A stretch of DNA of 58,015 bases from Streptomyces bambusae (GCF_019400985.1 NZ_WTFF01000011.1:1-58015); one strand, 5' to 3'; counted from the first letter of the stretch, positions 32,903 to 42,146 are shown. Notes: a model not told the origin generated them from the letters alone. Program-made: numbers and translations.

Positions 32903-32998
32903 CGGCGCCAGATCGTGCGTCTGTACGCCCTGTGACGATCTACCTCAGCGGATGGCTAGGATCGCAGTCCACACACGCTCCTGGGAAGGGACAACGCG

Positions 32999-33217
32999 AT
33001 GGAACTGGTACCCGGCGAGTACGAGTTCACCTGCTACGAATGCGACGGCGACGGGTCTGTACAAGTCATTCGGGGCACCGACGACGATGAACCCGAGCTC
33101 GTCTGGGACAAGTGCGACGACTGCCACGGCGAAGGAACCTTCACCTACGACGAGAAGGAGGCGGCAGAAGCCATCGAGGTTGGCCGCACACCGCTGCGCA
33201 CGCCTTCCGCTACGTAA
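32999..33217 (+). CDS. Small DnaJ-type zinc-finger protein (two CxxCxGxG motifs)
   Basis: This 72-residue protein carries two CxxC(x)GxG repeats, 'CYECDGDG' (residues 12-19) and 'CDDCHGEG' (residues 39-46), the pattern that binds zinc in the central domain of DnaJ. No J domain is present. It begins with an ATG behind GGGAAGGGA at a good distance. The C-terminal ~20 residues are less ordered. Small free-standing proteins of this type may bind zinc and assist folding or interact with nucleic acids. The opposite strand holds the decayed GIY-YIG frame. Confidence 0.7.
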   Translation: MELVPGEYEFTCYECDGDGSVQVIRGTDDDEPELVWDKCDDCHGEGTFTYDEKEAAEAIEVGRTPLRTPSAT

Positions 33218-33471
33218 CGCCTGGTGCACGTGCAGCAGGTCCCGCTCGGCCTCACCCGCGTCGTCCTCGGTCATCGGCCGCCAGGCAACGAGCAGCGCGT
33301 CCGAGTCGGCCAGCTGCCAGATGTAGCGTCTGCCCCAGTGGCCGGCCAGGTGACCGGCGCCGTGGCGGCTGTAATCGGCAAGCCGCTGATTCAGCCCGTC
33401 CTGGCCCGCGGCCTTGCCGATGTACACAACCGTTGCCCCTTCCACCCAGGCCTTGTCGAGCTTGTCGGCGG

Positions 33472-33900
33472 TCACAGACGGGTCGCGGCCCTTGAGGTGC
33501 CCGGCACGGCGCTGCACGACGCCCGCCGCGACCGGCCGTTCGGCACCGGCCGGTAGCTTCGGCACCCGGCCGCGGACGGACGAGAGTCGTCGGACGGACG
33601 GGAGTCGTCGGACGGACGGGAGTCGTCGGATGCGGCCGGGCCACATCGGTCACCGGGCCGGATGACCCACCTGATCGCTTCGCCCGCCGGCGCCTCGACG
33701 ACCAGCTTCTCCTCCCCGTGGACCCAGGTCTTGACCGTGAGCGCTTTCCGACCTGCTGGCCTGCTCGGGGCCCCTTCAGCACTCGGCATGGCCGCACCAC
33801 CGAGGCGGAGCCAGAACGGCTTGAAGTGCTCAAGGTCACGTCCTGGTACGGGCCATGGCCCCTCGAAGAGGACGCGGTTGTCGCCGCCGGCGCGCGGCAT
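33472..33900 (-). CDS. Hypothetical ORF, doubtful
   Basis: A 142-codon frame starts at ATG 33900. Residues 1-85 look like plausible protein ('[20 protein letters not shown]', '[20 protein letters not shown]') but the remainder is Ser/Arg-rich sequence from the 18-bp repeats and the GIY-YIG region in another frame. It may be the 5' piece of a disrupted gene. I recognise no family. Confidence 0.25.
   Translation of the reverse strand: MPRAGGDNRVLFEGPWPVPGRDLEHFKPFWLRLGGAAMPSAEGAPSRPAGRKALTVKTWVHGEEKLVVEAPAGEAIRWVIRPGDRCGPAASDDSRPSDDSRPSDDSRPSAAGCRSYRPVPNGRSRRASCSAVPGTSRAATRL
33573..33626. repeat. Three 18-bp tandem repeats
   Basis: CGGACGGACGRGAGTCGT units begin at 33573, 33591 and 33609; the last two are identical. 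They sit where the GIY-YIG remnant and the doubtful ORF meet, so they may mark the site of rearrangement or slippage. Confidence 0.85.
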
Positions 33901-33956
33901 GGCCTGGGCATTCCGTCGCTAACATGCAGCCCATCGCCGGCCGACCAAGGGGGACC

Positions 33957-35693
33957 ATGATGAACCGCGTCGATCAGCCTGTTCTGAAACCACTGGGGCC
34001 TGAGGACCCGCGGGAGGTCTCCGGGTACCGGCTGGTCGCCAAGATCGGTGAGGGTGGCATGGGCGCGGTCTACCTCACCCACACCCGCGGCAACCAGCCT
34101 GTCGCGCTGAAGCTGATCCGCCGCGAGTTCGCCCAGAACCCGGACTTCCGCGCCCGTTTCGAGGCCGAGGTGCAAGCCGCCCGCCGTGTCTCCGGGTACC
34201 ACATCGTGCCGGTCGTCGATCACGACATGAACGGGGACCAGCCCTGGATCGCCTCCGCGTACGTCCCCGGGCTCGCCCTGGATGACGTTCTCGCCCTCTT
34301 CGGGCCGCTGCCGTTGCCCGCGGCTCTGCAGCTCATCGGCTGCACCGCCCACGCTCTGGGCATCGTGCACGCCGCCTCCGTCATCCACCGCGACCTCAAG
34401 CCCAGCAACATCCTGCTCAGCTCCCAGGGCCCCTGGGTGATCGACTTCGGCATCGCCCGCGCCACCGACACCACCCAGCTGACCCGGACCGGTGGCTTCA
34501 TCGGCACCCCGCAGTACATGTCCCCCGAGCACGCATTGGGACAGAAGGTCACCCCGGCCACCGACATCTTCGCCCTCGGCCTCATCGCAGCCATGGTCGC
34601 CACCGGCCGCCACCCCTATGGCGACGGAGCCGGCCTCTCCATCGCCGCGCAGATCGCCAACACCAGCCAGCAGCCTCCGGACCTGAGCGGCTACCCCGAC
34701 CACCTCCGGCCGCTCCTCGAGGTCTGCCTCGCGGCAGACCCGGCCGCCCGCCCCACCCCCGCCGCCCTCTCCGAATGGTGCCAGCGCGCCTCTGCACGCT
34801 CGCTTCGCGACTTCACCGGCTGGCTGCCGGCGCCTCTCGCCGGCGAGATCGCCCGCCGCGAGCAACTCGCTCAGCAGCCCCAGCAGCCCCAGCAGCCCCA
34901 GCAGCCCCCGGCGGAGTCCCCCGCCCTGACGCTGAGCAAACCGGCACCCCCGCACACCCAGCCGCCGCACCCCGCCACGTACGTACCCACCCAGGCGGCG
35001 CCCCAGCAGCAGGGCGCCCCGGCGTACGCCCCCACCCAGGCCGCGCCGCCGCGGCCCGTCCAGCCGCACGCGGACGCAACACCCTCGGCCCCCAATCCCC
35101 CGGCGCGCCGCCGGGTGCCGCTGCTCGTCGGCGCGGCCGCAGCGGCCGTGACCCTGATCGCGGGCGGCATCTGGGCAGCCACCCAAGGTGGAGACGGGAA
35201 GAACACCCGGGGCGGCGGCCCCAGCTCTGCGGAGTCCACGGCGCCGAAGTTCGAGCTCCTGAAGGAGGCGGGTGGCGAGTTCTCCATCGGGCTCCCGCCG
35301 GACGGTCACAGGCACAACTACTTCGACCTCGACAAGAACGTCGCCGTGAAGGATCGCAAGAGCTCCATCGACGACATCAGCACCTCGGTCAAGGGCGACC
35401 GGCTCGTCTTCCCCTACTCCGGAGTCGGCAAGAGCGAGGGCCCCACCGCAGAGCAGTGCCATGCCGGCATCAAGGGACATGAGCTGTCGCGCAGCCTCGA
35501 TGCCTGGCAACTCCACGGCGAGGGCGCCCTCATCTCCGAAGGCGACATGCTGTGCATGATGACGAGCGCCGACAATCTCGCGATGTTGAAGATCACCGAA
35601 GTCGCGTTCTACGTGGACAAGAACACAGGCGACAAACTGGTCCCTGGCTACAAGGCCCAGTTGACCCTGTGGAAGCCCAAGTCCACCTCGTAG
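33957..35693 (+). CDS. Transmembrane Ser/Thr protein kinase with extracellular domain
   Basis: The 578-residue protein has an N-terminal Hanks-type kinase domain (residues ~18-270): glycine loop 'KIGEGGMGAVYL', Lys in 'VALKLIRREF', catalytic 'VIHRDLKPSNILL' (~141-153), 'VIDFGIARATD' and the 'FIGTPQYMSPEHA' activation segment. Then comes a Gln/Pro-rich linker with a QQP repeat and a VPTQAAPQQ-like repeat (~300-385), one membrane segment (~387-409) and a ~165-residue extracellular domain with two Cys but no PASTA repeats. It probably senses an external signal and phosphorylates cytoplasmic targets. The ATG follows AAGGGGGA; ATG 33960 is equally possible. Confidence 0.92.
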   Translation: MMNRVDQPVLKPLGPEDPREVSGYRLVAKIGEGGMGAVYLTHTRGNQPVALKLIRREFAQNPDFRARFEAEVQAARRVSGYHIVPVVDHDMNGDQPWIASAYVPGLALDDVLALFGPLPLPAALQLIGCTAHALGIVHAASVIHRDLKPSNILLSSQGPWVIDFGIARATDTTQLTRTGGFIGTPQYMSPEHALGQKVTPATDIFALGLIAAMVATGRHPYGDGAGLSIAAQIANTSQQPPDLSGYPDHLRPLLEVCLAADPAARPTPAALSEWCQRASARSLRDFTGWLPAPLAGEIARREQLAQQPQQPQQPQQPPAESPALTLSKPAPPHTQPPHPATYVPTQAAPQQQGAPAYAPTQAAPPRPVQPHADATPSAPNPPARRRVPLLVGAAAAAVTLIAGGIWAATQGGDGKNTRGGGPSSAESTAPKFELLKEAGGEFSIGLPPDGHRHNYFDLDKNVAVKDRKSSIDDISTSVKGDRLVFPYSGVGKSEGPTAEQCHAGIKGHELSRSLDAWQLHGEGALISEGDMLCMMTSADNLAMLKITEVAFYVDKNTGDKLVPGYKAQLTLWKPKSTS

Positions 35694-35834
35694 GCAATCC
35701 AACGGCTGTCCGGCGGTTGTGAGCGGAAGCAGAACCACACCGCGGCCGGCCGCAGTGGGCAACGGCCGCAGGGAGCACCGACGCAATCTCCACAACATCC
35801 GGACCTGAGAATTCCCCCGTGCGGAGCGGGATGT

Positions 35835-38800
35835 TCAGTGTCCGCCCAGCACTGTGGCGTACGCCGCTTCCCGGACCTCCGGTTCCAGGTGGCGGCGTAG
35901 TTCGACGACGGCGGCGCGGCAGGGTTCCGGCCAGTTCTGGCGGGAACCGAGGGCCGTGACGAGGCCGTTGGCGAGAAGGCCTTCCACGAGACCGCCGTCC
36001 CCGCCCAGGACGCGGACCGCGGCGAGGACCGGGGCGGGGTCGGCGAGCGGGCCGCCGTAGCGGTGTGCCGCCTCCAGCTCCTCGGCCACCCGGGCCGCGC
36101 GGACGGGGCGGCCCTCGACCGCAGCGGCCAGCTCGCGGAGCGCGAGCAGCAGTTCGGGCTCGGCCGCCTCCAGGTCGACCGCCCGGACGAGGAGGGCGGT
36201 ACGGATGGCGTTCACGGCCGGTTCGGCCGCCAGCCGCCGGGCCAGGACCGCGCACATCCGGGGGTCCTGGAACTGCGAGTCGCAGAGGGAGTGCAGACGA
36301 CGGCGTGCCGGCAGGTCCCCGCCCTGCCCGCCGCCCTCCGGTTCACCGGCCGCGACGAGCGCCAGGAGCCGGTCCACGACGCCGTGCATGAGGCTGCCGG
36401 GCTCCACCCCGCCGATCGGGTGGGGCAGTTTGGACTGGGCCAGCTCCGTCAGAGCGGATCTCGACCGCCAGGTGGTCAGGGGCGAGGCGAGGTCGGTGTA
36501 GACGTCCGCCAGCGCCCTGCCGGCCGCGGGCGTGTACCGCGCCCAGTGGGGGAGGTTGGACAGGGCAAAGTCCGCCACATGTTCCTCGGCCACGAAGGGA
36601 AGGCGGGCGACGAGCTCCCCGTACCGGGACCGGTGGGCCGGGGCCAGATCCGCCGGGTACAGGTCCAGGAGCGCGCGCCGGGCGACATCCGGCCCGTCGG
36701 TGACCGCGGACTCCAGCAGGGCCCACATCTCCTCGGCCGGCAGCAGCGTCGCGGCCAGACCGACGACGGTGGCGCGCACGTCCGGATGGACGGCCGGGGT
36801 GCGGCCCACCGTGGACAGGAGCGCGGTGGCGGCGCCCGGGGGCAGGTGGCGGGCGGCGAGCCGGGCGGCCTCCTTCCGGACGGTGACCTTCACCCCCCTC
36901 TCGCGGGTCAGGACGTCACGGAGCAGGGCCGCGACCCGGCTGGGCCGGGCGTGTGCGGCGGCGCGGCCGGCGGCGGACCAGGCGGCCGCGGCCCGGTCGT
37001 CTCCGGCGTGGTCGAGCAGGGTGGCGAGGACCGAGGCCGGGTCGTCCGTGTGCGCGGCCGCGTCCAGAGCCGCTTCCGTCAGGGCCGGCGTCATCGCTCC
37101 CGTCGGAGCTGCGGTCATCGCTCCCGTCGGAGCTGCCGTCGGACCGGGCTCGGCTGCGCCGGCCGCGGACCCCGCCGGGTCCTCGGGCCCGGCTTCGGCC
37201 GACGCGGTGGCGGTGTACCGCTGGAGCAGGGCCCGCCCGTGCTCCGGCACCGGGGCCACCGCACGGAGCAGGGCGGCACGTTCGCCGAGGCCCCGGCCGG
37301 GATCGGCGACGACAGCCGCGGCCAGCCGGACCGCCGCCTCCTGCTGCCGGGGCAGCCACCGGTCGGCGTACCGGAAGGGGGACAGCGGCCGGGGCGTGCC
37401 GGCCACCGGGAACCGACCGCCTGGGGGCGGGGTTTCGGGCAGCGCGCGGTCCAGCAGGTCGGTGCGCTCCGCGGCGAGTACGGCGAGCACCTCGGGCAGG
37501 AAGACCGCCGAGGGCTCCCGCACCAGCAGCTCGGCCACGCGGTCGCCGCGGGTCGCGGGGTCGGCCAGCCAGGCCGCGGCGAGCTGGCCGAAAACCCCGT
37601 CCGGGCAGGTGCGCAGGGCCTGTTCGAAGCGGTCCTGGAGTTCGGGGATCCGGTACGCGCGGTGTCCGTAGGACGTGAGAAGTGCAAGCAGGGGCGTGAC
37701 GTCCCCGCGGGCGGCGGCCCGGTCCAGCCACGGGCCGAGTGCGTCGAGCACGGCGCGTACGCCGCTGCCGCGCGGCATGCTGCCCGGACGGCCGAGGTCC
37801 ACCGTGCCGGTGTGCGCGGTCAGCGCGTCGACAATGCGTACGGCGGTCCGCAGGGCGGCGGCACGGCCGGCGCCGGCATCCGGGGCCGGGCCGACAGGTG
37901 CGTCCGCGGTGCCCGCGGCGGCGAGCAGGGTCGCGGCCAGGCTCCGGACCGTGTCCCGGGTCCCGGACGAGCAGTCCCGGGCCCGCAGGGCATCCAGGCA
38001 CAGCCGCTCCAGGGATGCGGCCCCGGTCCGGGCGCCGGCGGACGCGGCGGACGCAGTCGGCGCCGCGGGCTCAGTGGATGCGGTCCGCGCCGTGGACGCG
38101 GTCGGCGCGGCGGACGCGAAGGCGGAGGACGCGGTGGGCGGGGCAGACGCGGTGGGCGCGGTGGGCACAGTGGACGCGGAGGACACCGTGGGCGCGGAAG
38201 GCATCGTGGGCGCGGAGGACGCGGCGGGCGCAGTGGACGGAATGGGCGCGGCGGGCGCAATCGGCGCGGCAGGCACGATGGATGCAGTGGACGCGGCGGA
38301 CGCGGCGGACGCGGTCGGCGCAATCGGCGCGGCAGACACGGTGGATGCAGTGGGCGCGGTGGACGCAGTCGGCGCGGCAGGCACGATGGATGCAGTGAAC
38401 GCGGCGGACGCGGCGGACGCAGTCGGCGCGGTGGACGCAGTCGGCGCGGCAGGCACGATGGATGCAGTGAACGCGGCGGACGCGGCGGACGCGGTCGGCG
38501 CAATCGGCGCGGCAGACACGGTGGATGCAGTGGGCGCGGTGGACGCAGTCGGCGCGGCAGGCGCAATCGGCGCAGCAGGCACGATGGATGCAGTGAACGC
38601 GCCGGACGCGGCGGACGCAGTCGGCGCGGTGGACGCAGTCGGCGCGGAAGGCACGGCGGACGCAGTGGACGCAGTGGACGCAGTCGGCGCGGCAGGCGCA
38701 ATCGGCGCGGCAGGCACGATGGATGCAGTGGACGCGCCGGACGCGGTGGACGCCGTCGGCGCGGCAGGCGCAATCGGCGCTGCAGGCACGATGGATGCAG

Positions 38801-40442
38801 TGGACGCGCCGGACGCGGTGGACGCCGTCGGCGCGGTGGACGCAGTCGGCGCGGAAGGCACGGCGGACGCAGTGGACGCAGTCGGCACGGCGGACGCCGT
38901 CGGCGCAGTCGGCGCGGTCGGCGCGGCAGGCGCAGTCGGCGCCGCGGGCTCAGTGGACGCCGTCGGCACGGCGGAGGCAGTCGGCGCAGTCGGCACGGCG
39001 GACGCGGTCGGCGCCGCGGGCTCAGTGGGCGCGGTCCGCGCGCTGGACGCGGAGGCGGAGGGGGCGGCGGGGGCGGCAGATGCGCGTGTCCCGAGGGCCG
39101 CCGCCAGCAGCGGTGCCGGCAGGTCGGTGAAGGCGGACAGTGCCTGCCCGCGTACGGGGTCGCGCTCGTTGGTCAGCCGGCGGGCGGCCAGCGCGAGGAC
39201 CTCCGCCACCTCCTGCGGGTCACGCGTGTGGCCGGCGTTGTCGGCCAGCAGCTCCCAGAGCCTCCCGCGGTCGTCGGCGTCACCGGTACCGAGGGCGGCC
39301 AGGAGTTCGGGGCGGGCCTCGGCGGGCGGCAGCAGGGCGAGCAGGCCCCAGAGTTCCCAGCCCGTGCCGCGTTCGGCGCGCAGGGCCTCGACCTCGGCCC
39401 GGGCCCGGGCCTGCCGCTCGGCGGCCGGCAGCAGGGCGAGCACCCCTGCGTGCGCGCCGACGTTGCTGTGCGGACCGGCCGCGGCGACGACGGCGTCCAA
39501 GAAGCCGGGGCGCCTCGCCGGTGGCACCGTCCGCAGCAGGACCTTGAAGGCGTTCCGGTGGAACCACCGTGCCCCGAGCCCGGGCAGGGACGGCGGATCT
39601 GCCGCCGCCAGCTGCCGCATGACCGCCCGGCCGGGTGTCCGTTCCCACCGCGAGGCCCGCCGGCGGGGCTCGGCGAGCCAGCGCGCGACGCGCTCGGCGT
39701 CCGCCGCGACGAGGTCGCCCAGCCGGTCGTGCACCGGTCCGGGCAGGTCGTCCGGGCCGTGGCGCTCCAGCAGGTCCAGTACCCGCCCCGGCGCGGCGGG
39801 CAGGGCGGCGGCGATCGCCGTGGCGTGCCGACTCCACCAGCGGGCGCGCAACCGGTCGGGCAGGTCGGCGAGTTCGCGTTCCGCGTGGTCGAGGACGGCG
39901 ACGGGACGGCGGACGGCCAGCGTGCTCCAGTCCTCGAACGCGAGCGCCCCGGCGAGTTCGGGCAGCAGCCGCGCGGTGAACTCCGGCGAGCAGCCCGGCA
40001 GCAGGCGGGCCGCGTCCCGGTCGCCGTACTCGGTGCGCACCCGGAGCACCAGCCGCTCGGTGAGTCCGGGCCGCCGCCCGTCGCGCAACAGCCGTGCCAG
40101 GTCTGCCCGGACCACGGCGGGCGCGTCGTCGTACGCGGCCTCGACGGCAGCGTCCGGGACGGGCAGACGCCGGGCGCCGCGCAGCGCGTACCGGCGGACC
40201 ACCGGGTCGGGGTCGGCGAGCCGGGCCGCCAGGTGCCCGAGCTCCCCGGCGGTCAGGGCGGCCAGGGCGGCGAGGCGGCGCTCGTACGGGCCGAGTGCGT
40301 CCAGAGCGGTGAGCAGGGGCCGTAGTGCGCCCCGGGCGGCGAGCCGGTGCGCGGTGACGGCGGTGAACCGGAGCCGGGCGGCGTGCGGCAGGGGTTCGAG
40401 GGCGGCGAGCAGCTCTTCGGCAGTGGAGATCATCGCGGGCAT
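35835..40442 (-). CDS. Very large HEAT-like repeat protein with ~350-residue expanded Ala/Pro/Thr/Ser insert
   Basis: The 1535-residue protein is Leu/Ala/Arg-rich alpha-helical sequence of the HEAT/ARM type; early repeats read 'LGHLAARLADPDPVVRRYAL' and 'FEDWSTLAVRRPVAVLDHA'. The two helical blocks (residues ~1-450 and ~800-1535) are separated by about 350 residues of tandem Ala/Pro/Thr/Ser sequence. A shorter repeat (TAAPTGAM twice) occurs near residues 1110-1125. No catalytic motif or membrane segment is seen, so it is probably a cytoplasmic scaffold. Streptomycete relatives I recall lack an insert of this size, though I cannot confirm this. Start at ATG 40442 or 40433; neither has a clear ribosome-binding site. 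It is convergent with the kinase gene. Confidence 0.8.
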   Translation of the reverse strand: MPAMISTAEELLAALEPLPHAARLRFTAVTAHRLAARGALRPLLTALDALGPYERRLAALAALTAGELGHLAARLADPDPVVRRYALRGARRLPVPDAAVEAAYDDAPAVVRADLARLLRDGRRPGLTERLVLRVRTEYGDRDAARLLPGCSPEFTARLLPELAGALAFEDWSTLAVRRPVAVLDHAERELADLPDRLRARWWSRHATAIAAALPAAPGRVLDLLERHGPDDLPGPVHDRLGDLVAADAERVARWLAEPRRRASRWERTPGRAVMRQLAAADPPSLPGLGARWFHRNAFKVLLRTVPPARRPGFLDAVVAAAGPHSNVGAHAGVLALLPAAERQARARAEVEALRAERGTGWELWGLLALLPPAEARPELLAALGTGDADDRGRLWELLADNAGHTRDPQEVAEVLALAARRLTNERDPVRGQALSAFTDLPAPLLAAALGTRASAAPAAPSASASSARTAPTEPAAPTASAVPTAPTASAVPTASTEPAAPTAPAAPTAPTAPTASAVPTASTASAVPSAPTASTAPTASTASGASTASIVPAAPIAPAAPTASTASGASTASIVPAAPIAPAAPTASTASTASAVPSAPTASTAPTASAASGAFTASIVPAAPIAPAAPTASTAPTASTVSAAPIAPTASAASAAFTASIVPAAPTASTAPTASAASAAFTASIVPAAPTASTAPTASTVSAAPIAPTASAASAASTASIVPAAPIAPAAPIPSTAPAASSAPTMPSAPTVSSASTVPTAPTASAPPTASSAFASAAPTASTARTASTEPAAPTASAASAGARTGAASLERLCLDALRARDCSSGTRDTVRSLAATLLAAAGTADAPVGPAPDAGAGRAAALRTAVRIVDALTAHTGTVDLGRPGSMPRGSGVRAVLDALGPWLDRAAARGDVTPLLALLTSYGHRAYRIPELQDRFEQALRTCPDGVFGQLAAAWLADPATRGDRVAELLVREPSAVFLPEVLAVLAAERTDLLDRALPETPPPGGRFPVAGTPRPLSPFRYADRWLPRQQEAAVRLAAAVVADPGRGLGERAALLRAVAPVPEHGRALLQRYTATASAEAGPEDPAGSAAGAAEPGPTAAPTGAMTAAPTGAMTPALTEAALDAAAHTDDPASVLATLLDHAGDDRAAAAWSAAGRAAAHARPSRVAALLRDVLTRERGVKVTVRKEAARLAARHLPPGAATALLSTVGRTPAVHPDVRATVVGLAATLLPAEEMWALLESAVTDGPDVARRALLDLYPADLAPAHRSRYGELVARLPFVAEEHVADFALSNLPHWARYTPAAGRALADVYTDLASPLTTWRSRSALTELAQSKLPHPIGGVEPGSLMHGVVDRLLALVAAGEPEGGGQGGDLPARRRLHSLCDSQFQDPRMCAVLARRLAAEPAVNAIRTALLVRAVDLEAAEPELLLALRELAAAVEGRPVRAARVAEELEAAHRYGGPLADPAPVLAAVRVLGGDGGLVEGLLANGLVTALGSRQNWPEPCRAAVVELRRHLEPEVREAAYATVLGGH
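38037..39085. repeat. ~1.05-kb tandem-repeat expansion inside the HEAT-like gene
   Basis: Hexa- to octadecanucleotide units such as GTCGGCGCGGTGGACGCA and GGCACGATGGATGCAGT recur dozens of times, with higher-order copies of ~70-130 bp that are almost identical. On the coding strand they translate as ASTASIVPAAPIAPAAPT-like blocks. The expansion is strictly in frame. Both strands remain open across it, which creates a long antisense reading frame rich in Asp/Ala/Val/Gly. Confidence 0.92.
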
Positions 40443-40784
40443 TGTGCCGGATGACGCGACCAACGCCCCACCGATTATCGGACCGGCCGGCCGCAGGCGC
40501 GGCGTTGCGCGGCGGCCGAGCCGTCCCCGCTCAGCTCAGCTCCGCTCCATCGGCACGCGCAGTCCGCCGGCCCCGGGGCGGGCCTCGCCGATCACCGGGA
40601 CGCCGGTCACCCGCGCCGCGACGTCCCACTCTCCGCCCTCTCCGCCCTCTTCACCCATGACACGTCGCGTTCATGTCATGCACGGCTGTCCGTCGCCCGC
40701 CGAGGGCGCGTCCTTCACACTTGGGCTCCAGTCTTCAGCCGCCATCTCCTCGTACGCGTCCGACCAACCCGTTGGAGACCCCTC
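40443..40784. other. Intergenic region with no convincing gene
   Basis: The 342 bp between the HEAT-like gene and the phytase gene contain only a 40-codon minus-strand frame at 40536-40658 (product ends RPGAGGLRVPMERS, without a ribosome-binding site) that could be a gene remnant. A TGACA...TGTCA dyad lies near 40659-40679. Both flanking genes point away, so promoters for each must be here. Confidence 0.4.
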
Positions 40785-42146
40785 GTGGACCCTCGTCGTC
40801 CCCACCGCTCCGCCCGCTCCACCCGCCCCGCCGCGGCCGCGCTCGCCCTGACCGCGGCCCTCGCCGTCCTCGCCGGCCTCACCTCGGCCGCCCCCGCATC
40901 TGCCGCCGCATCTGCCGCCGCTGCCGCTGACCGTGCGGGCGACCCGCTGCCCGCCGTCACCCCGGTGGCGGAGACCGACACGCTGTTCGACGACGAGGAG
41001 GGGGGCGACGCCAACGCCGACGACCCCGCCATCTGGCGCAACGCCGCCGACCCCGACCGGAGCCTGGTCGTCGCCACGGCCAAGGAGGGCGGGCTGCGGG
41101 TCTACGACCTCGCCGCGCGACAGGTGCAGGCGCTGCCCGCGCCGAGCGGGCCGGGGCCCGAGGACGCCCCCGGGCGGTTCAACAACGTCGATCTGGTCCA
41201 CCGGATGCGGCTGTCCACCGGCCGGGCCGACCTCGCGGTGGTCACCGACCGCGGGAACGACCGGCTGCGCTTCTACCGCATCGACCGCGAGCGCCCCGGC
41301 GGCCCCCTGACCGACGTCACGGCCCCGACCGCTCCCCCGGTCTTCTCCGCCACGCAGGAGGAGATCAACGACCAGCGCACCGCGTACGGCCTGGCGACCT
41401 GGACGGACCGGTCCACCGGCCGCTCCTACGCCCTGGTCAGCCGCCGCCACGAGACGAGGATCGCGCTGCTCGAACTGACCGCCGCCCCCGGCGGAACGGT
41501 CGGCTACCGCCTGGTGCGCACCCTGGACCTGCCCTCCTCCTTCCGCCTGCCCGACGGCTCCTCCTGGACCCCGTGCGGCGATCCGGGCGAGCGGCCCCAG
41601 GTCGAGGGCATGGTCGTCGACGCCGCCGACGGCACGCTCTACGCCGGCCAGGAGGACGTCGGCATCTGGCGGATGCGGGCCGATCTGACCTCGGCGCCGG
41701 TGCTGGTGGACCGGGTCCGCGAGTACGGTGTCCCGGCCGTGTACGACGAGGAGAGCGAGGAGTGCACGCCGGGGGCCGACCCGGGCTTCGGCGGCCGGCG
41801 GCTGTCCGCGGACGTGGAGGGGCTGACGATCGTCGAGGAGAAGGACGGCGACGGCTACCTCATGGTCTCCAGCCAGGGCGACAACACCTTCGCCTTCTAC
41901 GACCGGGAGCGCGAGGACGACAACGAGTACGAGGGCGGGGTGCGGATCACCGCGCGCTCCCGGGACCTCGACGGCGCGGAGGAGTGCGACGGTGCCGCGG
42001 CCCTGAACCAGCCCCTGGGCCGCGCCTTCCCCCGCGGCCTGCTCGTGGTCCAGGACGGCCACGACAGCCCCGAGGACGGCCCGCGCACCGCCACCGGCTT
42101 CAAGTTCGTGGACCTCGGTGCCGTGCTGGACGCCGTGGACGACTGA
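40785..42146 (+). CDS. Secreted beta-propeller (BPP-type) phytase
   Basis: The 453-residue protein has a signal peptide (~residues 1-41, SAAPASA end) and a beta-propeller phytase domain. 'ADDPAIWRNAADPDRSLVVA', 'GGLRVYDLAARQVQALP', 'RFNNVDLV' and 'SADVEGLTIVEEKDGDGYLM' are the family's metal- and phosphate-site regions, rich in Asp/Glu for calcium binding. BPP phytases release phosphate from phytate at neutral pH outside the cell. The GTG start has GGAGA about 10 nt upstream. No phosphate-box was identified. Terminated by the 19-bp inverted repeat downstream. Confidence 0.9.
   Translation: MDPRRPHRSARSTRPAAAALALTAALAVLAGLTSAAPASAAASAAAAADRAGDPLPAVTPVAETDTLFDDEEGGDANADDPAIWRNAADPDRSLVVATAKEGGLRVYDLAARQVQALPAPSGPGPEDAPGRFNNVDLVHRMRLSTGRADLAVVTDRGNDRLRFYRIDRERPGGPLTDVTAPTAPPVFSATQEEINDQRTAYGLATWTDRSTGRSYALVSRRHETRIALLELTAAPGGTVGYRLVRTLDLPSSFRLPDGSSWTPCGDPGERPQVEGMVVDAADGTLYAGQEDVGIWRMRADLTSAPVLVDRVREYGVPAVYDEESEECTPGADPGFGGRRLSADVEGLTIVEEKDGDGYLMVSSQGDNTFAFYDREREDDNEYEGGVRITARSRDLDGAEECDGAAALNQPLGRAFPRGLLVVQDGHDSPEDGPRTATGFKFVDLGAVLDAVDD

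Larger units (their letters stand above)
32945..33646 (-). pseudogene. GIY-YIG nuclease-like gene, apparently decayed
   Basis: The frame contains '[20 protein letters not shown]', then '[20 protein letters not shown]' and '[21 protein letters not shown]', matching a GIY-YIG-type domain of actinobacteria (VYIG standing for the YIG motif). The expected N-terminal half ('PGVYxV...' strand) is not recognisable, and after '[10 protein letters not shown]' the expected ending breaks down and the frame runs antisense through the zinc-finger gene to 32945. The 5' part is built of 18-bp repeats. I regard it as a remnant of a once intact gene. Confidence 0.5.

Noticed and set aside
33252..35798. Long minus-strand frame across the kinase gene
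   Set aside because: Antisense shadow; the kinase motifs on the plus strand are unambiguous.
38037..39085. Possible CRISPR-like array
   Set aside because: Units are short, contiguous and in frame with no unique spacers; they are coding repeats.
36063..40325. Plus-strand frame of 1420 codons opposite the HEAT-like gene
   Set aside because: Composition is Gly/Arg-rich and repetitive, caused by the antisense of the Ala/Pro/Thr repeats; the minus frame has the coherent helical protein.
40536..40658. 40-codon minus-strand ORF
   Set aside because: No ribosome-binding site and too short to judge; may be the tail of a lost gene.
37675..40851. Plus-strand frame rich in DAVGAADAV repeats
   Set aside because: It is the antisense reading of the repeat insert; start, ribosome-binding site and conserved flanks are absent.
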